Both the position numbers and the translations under genes were made by a program. A stretch of 64,000 nt of DNA from Nocardioides sp. JQ2195 (lineage in GTDB: Bacteria > Actinomycetota > Actinomycetes > Propionibacteriales > Nocardioidaceae), in assembly GCF_012272695.1 (NCBI RefSeq), contig NZ_CP050902.1, positions 2,480,001 to 2,544,000 of the forward strand, written 5' to 3'. Position 1 is the first letter of the stretch; each line of letters opens with the position of its first letter. Below are positions 8,328 through 17,800 of this stretch, piece after piece. Under the pieces are notes generated by a model. That model worked only from the letters and a program-made list of their open reading frames with translations, was not told the DNA's origin and did no database searches.

Positions 8328-11300
8328 GGCCTTCTCCTCGTGTCGAGGCCTCGCGAGCACGCTCGATGGTCTCGAGCAGTTCCTTCAAAGCATGGTGGGT
8401 GAGGAGTGCAATCTCAGCCAACATCGGTGCGTGGTCAAGCTTGTCGGAAGAAGCGATGGCGAGCCTCCGCTCGGCCAATGCACCGGGGCCACGGGGCTTC
8501 GTCAGGAAGTTGTCCGTGACATAGGCCTGAACCAGTTCGACCCAACTCTTGAGGGCCGCGGCCCTCTCATCCGGCCCCTCGGCGGCATCACGGATGGTTG
8601 AGATGGGACTGGGCTCACCGGATGGCCAAGAACCATCACGCAGCCAGTTCTCAATCAGGCGCCCCGCGCTGACGCTCGTCGCTGCGCCAGCAGGCTCCAT
8701 TCCATCGTCGTGAATGCGACGCAAGGCGCGATACGGAAGTAGAGAGGCAAACATCGTGTCGTTGACCGTGTTGACCACAGCCAGGCTGTGCCCCTCCAGA
8801 ATGCCGGGCAACCACTCGAATCCCACGGCGCCGCGGTACTGGTCGCGGGGCGTCAACTGACGCATCGCGAACGGTCGCCAAACCCCATCCACAAGGTCGA
8901 AGACCTGCACCGGGTCGTTGCTGGTGCCGTCGGCCGGCTGGCTGATCAACCCGAGTGCGCGACCGATGTACCACCCGCTGACCATCGCTTTCTGTTCCTT
9001 CGGACCCATGCCGATCGAGGCCGGCAGCGGACGAGTGCGCTTCCACTTCCAGATCTCGCGCCGTCCGGCCTCTGTGAGGTTGGACCATCGGTCCTGAAGC
9101 TGAGCCAGGAACGAGCTGAAGACCAGCGGCGAGTACTTCGGATACGCACCGTAGACCGCGATCTTGCTGACGGTGCTGGCTTCGGACAGTGCTTCCTTGA
9201 AGCGATCCGCCGACTGCGACTCCAGGTCCGGGCTGCGTTCGAGATAGGCCAAGACTTCGTTCGCTGCACGCGAACCGGGCGGCAACGGGACGACACCGAA
9301 GGTGAGCTCCACCTGGAACTTGTCGCCGTTGACGGCCTCGATCATCTGTCGGTTCACCCCCACGAGGGGGTGCGCCTGCTTCACCGTCTCCTCGAACTTC
9401 TTGACCAAGCGAGTTCGACGCTCCTCGCGTTCTGCCTCGGAGACACGGGGCTCATTGAGATAACCGTCAAAAGTTTCGTTGCTGTAGTCGGAGAAGTGCC
9501 CCTGGCGAGCTTGGAAGGCCAGCGCACGCTCCAAGATCTCCCCGGTCCGAAGCGCGAAATGGTAGATCGGCTTCGTGGGTGGAGTGGGCTCCTTCGAGGC
9601 AGCACCGGTGGGCAACTCTGGCGAGCGCCAGTGCTGGCGCGTCTCCATGACCTGAAAATCTGTCACGCTGGCGCCGGTGTCCTCCCACTTGCCGACGATG
9701 ATCTGTTCGACCATCTCATCCAGTGCGCTGGTGAACACTCCGTCGGAGGAATTGGCCTCGACGTGTCCCTTGAACGTCACGGGGAAGTCACCCGACGTGG
9801 TCAACAAGACTTCGTTGTGCGCGTGCTCAAAACGCGGCGGCACCAGATCGCCGTCGGGCCATTCGTTGTAGATCGTGCTGTGCAGTTGCGCGAGACCAGC
9901 TTGGCCCTCCGAAGAACGCATCGCGGTCTCGAGGTTCTTCTGTGTGTCCTTCAGAGCGCGTGCCATCGCGGGCAGCACGTCGTCGACGAACGACTTCAGG
10001 ACACCGCGCGCGTGATGCGCCGCTCGTGCCTTCAGGTCACGTCGCAGGCCGTCGATCACACTGTCGACGACCTTGTCCTTGACCTCCTGACTGACTTCCA
10101 CCTTGCGGAGTTTGGCGTCCAGGTCGTCCTTGACCCGGAGGGGGAGGTCCTCAGCAGCGGGAGCCTTCGCGAGTTCCTCCGCCAGCTGGGTGAGGTCGCT
10201 GGTCAGGACGTCTATGACCTTTCGGGCATAGGGCAACCCTTGGTGAGGGTGGGCCAGGATACGAAGCAATTCCTGCCCGACGTCTGCTTCCAGTTTGTCT
10301 GCGAACTGCTCCGCCCAGGCATACGCAGCCTCCCGTAACGACTGCACCGCTCCGGACTGGTGAGATGGAAGTGCCTGCTGCAGCTGGGGCATCCAGTTGG
10401 CCCCGGTGTTCGCAATAATCCTCTGGGCAGCCTGCTTGAGAGGAGCAGCGGCAGCACGGGCGATGTCACGCTCCTGACGTTCGGGGAGTGGCCCCGAGGA
10501 GAGCCACGCACTCGCCTTCTGCTCCGGCTGTCGCAAGCCCAACCGCTCAAGAATGGTTGGCCACTGGTTGCGCACGTCGCGGTCCAACTGTTCAGTCGGT
10601 GACAGATCTCCTGCGTTTCGACGGAAACCCACAACCAAGCGATCAACGGCAACGCGAGCGAGCCGCTGTGCGGCGTACTCGGCGTAGCGATCGCGACCAA
10701 GACTGAGGCTGGCGTAGCCGAACGAACCCCAACCAACCGCGGAAGGATTGGCGCCCCAGCCGATCAGTTCCTGGGCCCCGGTGGGTGCAGTCGGGTTCTC
10801 GAAACGACTGCGTAGGTACTGGTGGGCGGCGGTTTCCGACGAGATCGTCGCGGCAAGCGCCCGTCCGAGCCCACGGTAGATGTCTTCGGCGCTGTCTCCG
10901 AAGCGAGCCCCATCTCCACCGATGGTCGAGCCGATCGGGAAGACGCTCCCGAACGCAGCCTCGTTCTCTTTTTCGCGAGCCAGCCCGAAGGCTTCCAGCA
11001 AGTCGTTGTCGATGTCGTTGCTGCTGCCCGTCTGGGCGGACAGCAACTCGCCGAGAGCTCCGAGGGCGTTGCCGTCGATCCCCTTCCGCTGGGCGGGGTC
11101 GAGCGAGGAGAAGACGTCAGGGGTGTAGAGGAACGTGCCCAACTGGGTACGTCGGAGGCCACCCACGCGACCCATCACCCGACAGACATCAAGGAACATC
11201 GACGCACCAGAACCCCCGGCGAGTGAACCGACGACGATCGGCACCACGACACCGTTGGAGTCGTACGGCCCCTGCTCCTTCATGCGAACCGGCAGCTCCC

Positions 11301-11757
11301 CCCACGGCGAAGCCTGCTGAAGTTCCTGCCAGGCCCGTTGGAGTTCCTTCTGGATCAGGTCGAGTCGCGTCAGGGTCAGCATTCGGCCGACTGCCCGGAA
11401 CTGTCCGGCGCCGGTGCCCACTGGCACCTCGTTTGCCTGATCACGAGGCGTAGGACTCCAGCCCAAGAGACCGTCGAGGTGACCAGCGGTTCCCAGCCGG
11501 GTCTCGACCGTCTGTCGAACCATGCGGAAGGTGTTGCCTGCGGAACTGACCGAGACATAGCGGCCACCGAGGTCCTCGATGGACCCAAGGCCTTCGGTAC
11601 GCTCCGGCTGCGGATTGACATCAACTTGGACGAACTGCCACGCAGGCGGCAATTCGTTGATGCCCTGCACACGCAGGTCCGCGCGCAGCTGGTCCATCAG
11701 GTAGCGCAGGGTTGCGCCGCCGGAGCCACCAACACCCACCACAAGGAACTTCTTCAC
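8305..11757 (-). CDS. Tubulin/FtsZ-like GTPase domain protein (Tubulin_2 type)
   Basis: A 1,150-aa protein. It opens KKFLVVGVGGSGGATL, the nucleotide-binding first loop of the tubulin/FtsZ fold, and around residues 170-190 has VVGSLAGGSGASMF, an equivalent of the tubulin signature GGGTGSG with substitutions. The remaining ~850 residues are helical and not seen in FtsZ. Tubulin_2-type proteins occur in predicted conflict systems with vWA proteins; filament formation is plausible but unproven. The start is a GTG at 11757 with AGGAG 10 nt upstream, 22 nt after the vWA gene stop. An open extension to 11991 re-reads the vWA gene and is rejected. It is the likely NTP-dependent core of the operon. 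Confidence 0.8.
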   Translation of the reverse strand: MKKFLVVGVGGSGGATLRYLMDQLRADLRVQGINELPPAWQFVQVDVNPQPERTEGLGSIEDLGGRYVSVSSAGNTFRMVRQTVETRLGTAGHLDGLLGWSPTPRDQANEVPVGTGAGQFRAVGRMLTLTRLDLIQKELQRAWQELQQASPWGELPVRMKEQGPYDSNGVVVPIVVGSLAGGSGASMFLDVCRVMGRVGGLRRTQLGTFLYTPDVFSSLDPAQRKGIDGNALGALGELLSAQTGSSNDIDNDLLEAFGLAREKENEAAFGSVFPIGSTIGGDGARFGDSAEDIYRGLGRALAATISSETAAHQYLRSRFENPTAPTGAQELIGWGANPSAVGWGSFGYASLSLGRDRYAEYAAQRLARVAVDRLVVGFRRNAGDLSPTEQLDRDVRNQWPTILERLGLRQPEQKASAWLSSGPLPERQERDIARAAAAPLKQAAQRIIANTGANWMPQLQQALPSHQSGAVQSLREAAYAWAEQFADKLEADVGQELLRILAHPHQGLPYARKVIDVLTSDLTQLAEELAKAPAAEDLPLRVKDDLDAKLRKVEVSQEVKDKVVDSVIDGLRRDLKARAAHHARGVLKSFVDDVLPAMARALKDTQKNLETAMRSSEGQAGLAQLHSTIYNEWPDGDLVPPRFEHAHNEVLLTTSGDFPVTFKGHVEANSSDGVFTSALDEMVEQIIVGKWEDTGASVTDFQVMETRQHWRSPELPTGAASKEPTPPTKPIYHFALRTGEILERALAFQARQGHFSDYSNETFDGYLNEPRVSEAEREERRTRLVKKFEETVKQAHPLVGVNRQMIEAVNGDKFQVELTFGVVPLPPGSRAANEVLAYLERSPDLESQSADRFKEALSEASTVSKIAVYGAYPKYSPLVFSSFLAQLQDRWSNLTEAGRREIWKWKRTRPLPASIGMGPKEQKAMVSGWYIGRALGLISQPADGTSNDPVQVFDLVDGVWRPFAMRQLTPRDQYRGAVGFEWLPGILEGHSLAVVNTVNDTMFASLLPYRALRRIHDDGMEPAGAATSVSAGRLIENWLRDGSWPSGEPSPISTIRDAAEGPDERAAALKSWVELVQAYVTDNFLTKPRGPGALAERRLAIASSDKLDHAPMLAEIALLTHHALKELLETIERAREASTRGEGHGAIPEV

Positions 11758-11779
11758 TGAGTCTTCTCCTGCATCTGAT

Positions 11780-14332
11780 TCACCAGTCGTCGCTGGGGTC
11801 TGACGGCTGTGATCGGTCGGCGCTGGGAGTCGCTCCCCAGTCGTCTTCGTCTTGCTGTCGACGAGGCTTCGCACCCAACTTTGAGCGCAACTCCTCGACG
11901 GCGCTTGGCATGTTGTCACGCGCATCCGACAAGAGGCGTTCAAGAGAATCGGCCGTCGGGGACATGAGGGCCACGAGTTCGACCACGCCATGCGCCGGAT
12001 CCAGAGGATCGAGCACCGCCACCCACGTACCTTGGACGGCGAGTGGGCCGTGGGTCCCGGTGGAGAACACCGAAGGCGCGTTGGTGACCACCGTCCGCCC
12101 CGGTGACGCCACGCCTCGCATGTACGGCTTCGTCTGCAGAGTGGTTCGGTCGGAGATGCGCACCCGGCGTCGGTCTTGACCTTCCAAGCTGTAGCGCGTG
12201 ACGCGGCTGGTGTCCGGGATGTGGCGGGTCAGGAACGATGATCCGTCTGACACGTGTCCGGACACGACGTACCACGAAAGGCCGGTGCCTGGGATCTTCG
12301 CCGTCCACCACTTCACCAAGGCAAGGATGAGCAGCGGGATGAGCAGTCCGGCGAAGAGCAGCAGCCCGAAAGTCACCCACAAGATCTTCGCGTCCGCGGG
12401 ACGCTCCATTTCGTAGGTGTAATTCACCACAACCGGGATGGGGGCGCCACCGTCCTCAGGCACTGTCATCACCCGTAGCGTTCCACTCACCAACCCGCTA
12501 CCGACCGAGTCGGGGGTGAGGACGACCTGCAGGCTGTCGGTCGCACACGTGTTCTCGTCGTTCGCCTCGGACGTCACCGGCGCCTCTTTGACTCCCTCAG
12601 GCAGGGTCAAAGTCTCCTGCTTGCCGAGCCACGCACAGCCGCTGCCACCAAGGCTCAGGTCCGCCTCAACCGGATCAGCTGAGTCATTGCCACCGAAGTC
12701 CAGGGTCGATGCGACGACCGGGTAGGCAGGCGGGGGCTCAATGGTCACCGGGTACTCGACAGCTTGGGGCTCCAGCGTGGTGCCCGGCGTCTGACCTGCG
12801 GGAGCCGTTGTGAGGCTCAGGACGAGTCGAACCTTTGCCGATCCGCTAGGTGCACCGGCGAGGTCAAGCGCGACCGGTTTCCCGAGTTCGTCTGCGGTGA
12901 GACCCTCGACAATCGGCAGAGTGGACCCGTCACTCAGCTCGAGTTGGGCGTCGACCACCGCCTTGCCAGCAAGACTCTGGGGACTGACCACCGTCCGGTC
13001 GACTCTCTCCAGCCCCAGCTGGATCTGGGTTTCCTCACCAGCCACGAGCTTCTGGCTCTTGGCGTCCACCCACGCTGGCCGCAGGTCGCCGTACAGCCTG
13101 ATGTTCGAGCGCGCCGTGCCGTTGCCGGTGGATTCGGGGTCGATGAAGACGAGCCGCCATTCACCGGCCCAGCCCTTGTCTTTCTTGCGATCGATGGTGA
13201 GCGAGAAGACTGCACTGCTCACCCAAGTTCCTTCGACGCCGAACGCCCCAAAGGTCTTCGTGATCTTGCCACCGGGGTCGATCTGAACGCGCTCACCGCC
13301 AGGCGAGATCAACAATGCTTGATAGCTGTCGATGCCGGCACCGCCGAGGATCCGCACCGAAGAGATCGAGGCGTCGAGCACGAACTGGTGCGTTCCTTCG
13401 ACACAGGGCGAGCCCTGACACAACGGGGTCGACGTCGAGATGGGGGCGTTGTTCGGGTTCGAGAGTTCATCGAAGGCGAAGAACAGATCACCAATCTGTT
13501 GGGCAAGCACGAATTCACCCAGATTGGTGGCATCGCGCTTTCCGCATCTCGCGTCCCCTGCTCGTGCTCCTGTTGCTATGCCGGACATCAGGTCGAATGC
13601 AGAAGCGTCCTGGTCTCGGGCGAGACCGATCGCCAATGTGGTGACGCCCTGCACTCGTAGAGCGTCGGCCACGCCACCGGCACGGCAGATGTCTTCTTCG
13701 CCCGCCTGCTCCAGTTTCTTCTCGGCTGACTTGGTCGTGAGCTCCACATCAGGGCCGTACGGCTTGGTCTTCCCATAGGACGACTTTTCGGAGTCCGACC
13801 GGCGAGTGTCGAGGTCGTACATTCCGTCACTGAGCCAGACGAGCGCAGCGCAGTCTCCTGTCTCCACGCGGTCGGCCAAGTGTTTGCGGGCACCGTTGAG
13901 TCCCATCCAATAGTCGGTCTCCCAACCATCGTCACGAGAGCTGTAGTCCGCGACCGCATCCAAGACCTGTCCAGTGGAGTCTCTGTCCAAGGGCGTCCAG
14001 TCGAGTGAGACGTCGAAGGAATCCGCGAAACCCGCAACAGCGACATCCAATTCGGCACCGGTCTCCTCGGCGAAGGCCGAGAGCTCTTGGAGAAGGTAGG
14101 TGGCCGCCTCCACGCGCTGCCCATCTGGGTCGGTCTGCTGAAGTGACGCTGAGGTGTCCATCAAGAGGAGAAGAGATCCCTGTCCTCCCGAGGTCAGACA
14201 CGAACCGAAACGCTGCACTGCGCCGGTGCCCCCGGTGGAGGATTCTTCAGCCGAACTCGTCAGCGGAATCAAGGCCAGACCCAGCAGCAGTCCGAACGCG
14301 AGCAATGCCACCCGAAGGCGTCGGGTCACCAC
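11780..14332 (-). CDS. Exported, membrane-anchored vWA domain protein
   Basis: An 850-aa protein with an N-terminal signal peptide (VTRRLRVALLAFGLLLGLAL, cleavage probably after SSA near 28). A von Willebrand A domain follows, with MIDAS residues D-T-S-A-S at 59-63 and later LSDGMYDLDTR. Beta-sandwich regions extend to ~640, a single membrane helix lies at ~646-675 (FGLLLFAGLLIPLLILALV), and a ~175-residue cytosolic tail contains EDDW and ends SDDW. The topology places the ligand-binding domain outside and the tail inside, like a receptor. The GTG at 14332 overlaps the end of the small membrane protein gene by 7 nt. What it senses is unknown. Confidence 0.8.
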   Translation of the reverse strand: MVTRRLRVALLAFGLLLGLALIPLTSSAEESSTGGTGAVQRFGSCLTSGGQGSLLLLMDTSASLQQTDPDGQRVEAATYLLQELSAFAEETGAELDVAVAGFADSFDVSLDWTPLDRDSTGQVLDAVADYSSRDDGWETDYWMGLNGARKHLADRVETGDCAALVWLSDGMYDLDTRRSDSEKSSYGKTKPYGPDVELTTKSAEKKLEQAGEEDICRAGGVADALRVQGVTTLAIGLARDQDASAFDLMSGIATGARAGDARCGKRDATNLGEFVLAQQIGDLFFAFDELSNPNNAPISTSTPLCQGSPCVEGTHQFVLDASISSVRILGGAGIDSYQALLISPGGERVQIDPGGKITKTFGAFGVEGTWVSSAVFSLTIDRKKDKGWAGEWRLVFIDPESTGNGTARSNIRLYGDLRPAWVDAKSQKLVAGEETQIQLGLERVDRTVVSPQSLAGKAVVDAQLELSDGSTLPIVEGLTADELGKPVALDLAGAPSGSAKVRLVLSLTTAPAGQTPGTTLEPQAVEYPVTIEPPPAYPVVASTLDFGGNDSADPVEADLSLGGSGCAWLGKQETLTLPEGVKEAPVTSEANDENTCATDSLQVVLTPDSVGSGLVSGTLRVMTVPEDGGAPIPVVVNYTYEMERPADAKILWVTFGLLLFAGLLIPLLILALVKWWTAKIPGTGLSWYVVSGHVSDGSSFLTRHIPDTSRVTRYSLEGQDRRRVRISDRTTLQTKPYMRGVASPGRTVVTNAPSVFSTGTHGPLAVQGTWVAVLDPLDPAHGVVELVALMSPTADSLERLLSDARDNMPSAVEELRSKLGAKPRRQQDEDDWGATPSADRSQPSDPSDDW

Positions 14333-14727
14333 TGGCGACGCGCCAATTCATCAGCGATGGACCACGCATTGGCGACGACAGCCACCGCTGCCAGAAGAAT
14401 CAGTGCGAATCCCAGCCACGTGCCCAAGGAACTCACCATTGCCGGCCCACGGGCGCGCCGGGTGCCGTCTCGGACGATGAAGATCCCCCATAGGACGAGG
14501 GCCACGACTCCGCCGAGAAACCAACCCAGGACCGAAGCCGAGATTGCGTCGGTGAGGAGGGGCAACGCGACGCCAACACCTGCCGCAGCCAACCCCAAAG
14601 CCAACCAGTGGAGAGGCGGAGAACTCGGCTCTGTGACCGAAAGCGTGGACGTTGACGGAGCACTGGGAGAGTTTGGGTCATCCCACTCCGAGCCGCTCCC
14701 GGTTCCCGGTCCCGAGTCCCACGACAT
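14326..14727 (-). CDS. Small three-helix membrane protein, first gene of the tubulin/GAP1 operon
   Basis: A 133-aa protein: ~40 Ser/Gly/Pro/Asp-rich residues (MSWDSGPGTGSGSEWDD), then three membrane helices (LGLAAAGVGVALPLL; FLGGVVALVLWGIFIV; LGFALILLAAVAVVANAW). The ATG at 14727 has GGAAGGA upstream. It is the first gene after a 122-nt gap from the giant helicase gene on the same strand, so it either has its own promoter in that gap or is co-transcribed from upstream; no convincing -10/-35 was seen. Its stop overlaps the start of the vWA gene. No family was recognised. Confidence 0.65.
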   Translation of the reverse strand: MSWDSGPGTGSGSEWDDPNSPSAPSTSTLSVTEPSSPPLHWLALGLAAAGVGVALPLLTDAISASVLGWFLGGVVALVLWGIFIVRDGTRRARGPAMVSSLGTWLGFALILLAAVAVVANAWSIADELARRQW

Positions 14728-14849
14728 CCGTCACGTCCTTCCACGCTCTGAACGGGAAGCCTAAGGCCCCAAACGTCCCTTCGATGCGCTTTCCACGAGA
14801 TTAACTCCTACAACTTGGCTGTCCAGCCGTCACGAATTGGTGATGGGTC

Positions 14850-17800
14850 TCATCGGTGATCGCCATCTTCTGGAAGTTGGGCATGGACCGCTTCGAGACG
14901 CGCGCGAACATTCGCTCCGAGTCGAGCGATTCCGAACAACTCTGCAGTACGCCGGAGCAGGTCATCCCCGAGCTCGTCGGCGGGATATTCCTCGAGCACA
15001 GCAAGCATCGCGTTGGAAATCTCTTGAGGAGCGATTTCGTGGAGCGTTCGAGAACCATCAGATCCTGCGAGTCTGAATCCGTGCCACGACTCAGGGTCCA
15101 TGTCGGGCGGCCAGGCAAAGTCGCCGAACTTGCGGCTCTTGTGCACTTGAGCTCGAGGAATGAGTCTGACTATGTCGGCAACCCGAGCAGACCGGACCGC
15201 GTTCAGGTTGAACCTGCGCGCAACGACGCGCGCCAGCCGCCCTAACTCGACGGGTCCTTCCGTCTCGATCACGTCGAGAACCTGCTCACGGACAATCGTC
15301 GCGGCGTCGCGATCAGGCAAACGGTCCAAGACCTCTTTCGAACCGATGACAGTCGTGTGGGCCGGAATAAACTCCGTGATCGAGCCCGAATCCGTCTGTG
15401 CCGCGTGGCTGCCAGCTGTCGTGGCGCTCCCCCGGATGGCTGCTTCGTGCGACGAACCAACGTCCGCAGGTCCCGGCGTCCAACCATCTCGGTTCGGATC
15501 CCACGACTCCGACGACAGCCCGTCCTCGACCTCTTCGACCGCGACGCGTTCGGGCTGACCCGAGGCGAGCATTGACGGCAACTCGGACGTCCGAGCATCC
15601 GCCGTTGGCGGGGGCGCGATCGGGGTCGTCTCGCTCAGTGGTGTGGCTGGGGCCGGGTCCGGCTCGACCGAGTTCGCAGCGTCGAGCGTTGCTTCGGCAC
15701 GATCGACTTCTGCCAGCACGCGGCTGATCACCTCGTCCCGGTTCTGGAGCCACATGGGCCACCAGATCCGCGCGACAGTCGGCCAACCCATGAGGTTCTG
15801 AAGAACCTCGACCGGCAGCACGTCACGATCCGACACTGTGACGCGTTGCTGCCAGCTCTCGCCGTCAAGCAGGACGGGGAGGATCGGGCGCTCCGGATTC
15901 TCCGGTCGAGCCAGCACAAGATCGAGCCTGAAGTTCGAGAGTCCGACGTCAGACATGACGTGAAGGCCAGCATCGCGGAGTGCCGAAGCGATGTCGTCTC
16001 GGTGACGATCTCGGATCGCAATCCTGTTCGCTGGTTCTGCCACGTCGTTCTGGTTACCGGCGGCCCGCGCGTCCATCAGGAACTGCTTGAGGTCCTTCGG
16101 TCCCTGGAATGACGAACCTGACACGTCGAGTTCCGTGGATGCCGGGTTGAAACTGCAGAAGACCACGTTCTTGCGGCGCGCTCGAGTGACCGCCACGTTC
16201 AGGCGACGCTCACCACCCGCGTTCGACAGCGGCCCGAAGTTCGTCGGCACCTTGCCGTTCGCCTGCTTGGAGAACGCGATCGAGAAAACGACGTAGTCAC
16301 GCTCATCTCCCTGGACCTGTTCCAGCGCCTTGATGAAGAGCGCTTCGCCGCGACCCATCTTGCCCTCGTCAAGGACATCGATCACCTTGGGATCAGTACT
16401 TGCGTGCAACAGCTCTTCGATAAGTTGCCGCTGCTGCTCGTTGAACGTCACGATCCCGACTGAAGGAAGGCGTTCGCTGGCGTGAACGAGGTCGTGGATG
16501 TATTGCACGATCTCCATGGCTTCGAACGGATTGGTGTTCGATCCGGCAACCACGCCGTTGCCGAGGTCGACCTTCTTGGCTCCGGCACGGAGATACATGC
16601 CCTTGTCGTCGTTCTCCGGCCAGTGGACCTGCCTGAACTCCAGGCCTGTCTCCGACGAAAGCAGGCTAGGTGTCGGGAAGCTGCTGAGCTCGCCTCGGTA
16701 GTAAGTGCGGTTGCTGAACGCGATGAGGGCTTCGTCCTGGCTCCGGTAGTGCCAGTTGAGACTGAGAGTGGGGACGCGTGCCAGTTCACACTCGCTCAGG
16801 ATCGACTCTTGATCCTCGACGATTTCCTCGAAATCCGGATCATCGATCTCGTCGTCGACGGCGCCGCCACCCACCTTGCGTGTGGGTGGCATCTGTTTGC
16901 TGTCACCGACGATGACCGCGGCGCGTGCGCGACCGAGGGCACCGACTGCTTCAGGGACAGTGATCTGGGATGCCTCATCGAAGATGACCAGGTCGAACTC
17001 CATGACACCCGGCTCGATGAGGTCTACGACTGACGACGGACTGCACAGCACGAGGGGCGTGAGTTCTTGGACGGCCTCGCCGTGCTTGCGCAGGATCGGT
17101 CGAGTTCCGAGCTTACGGGTTGTCTTCTCGAGCTCACGCGCCAAAGCACCCGAACCGGCTCCGCGCCCGCCCCCGCCCCCGCCTCGACGAGCCAAAATGT
17201 TGGCCGGCCCGTCGGTGACCCACTGAAGACGCACGCGTCCCTGTGCTTCGGAATAGGAGTTCACCCGTTGGTCGTGTGCAACCGCGTCGAAGCGGTCGAG
17301 GCCCTCAGCGTTGATGCGCTCTTCGAGGGATGCCCGAGCAACACCACGTGCGAGTGCGTCTTCGGCTGTGTGAGCGGGAAGTCTGCCTTCGAGAAGCTCC
17401 ACCCTGGCGTCACCGAGTCCCGCATCCCGCATGGGCTCGAGCTTCCGTACGAGGGTGCACCACCTCTGCAGCGGAACCAGCCGCTCGAACTCGACGTCAC
17501 GCTGCCACGATTGTTCGTGGCGCTCGATGGCCACCGACAGGGATGTTCCGTTGATCCACGCCTCGAGATCGGAGTCCTGAATCGACAATTCGTCACGCAG
17601 TCGGCTCCACGCTTCGGCGTACGACGAGAGAGCAGCACTTTGGGCTCTCAGGTCGCCACTGCCCGCCAGGGCATGAACACGTTTGGTCCATTCATCGTTG
17701 GCGCGCAGTCCAGATGTCAACTGCTCCAGTTCCATCAGCCTGCTTCGAGCGGGAACAAGTGCGCCGGGTGGGAACGCGTTGCCGGGGACCGACGCGGACA

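Noticed and set aside
8788..10338. 516-codon plus-strand open frame
   Set aside because: Antisense to the tubulin-like gene; no motif or initiation site.
11758..11991. N-terminal extension of the tubulin-like protein
   Set aside because: It re-reads the end of the vWA gene; the GTG at 11757 has a good AGGAG site and places the nucleotide loop at the N-terminus.
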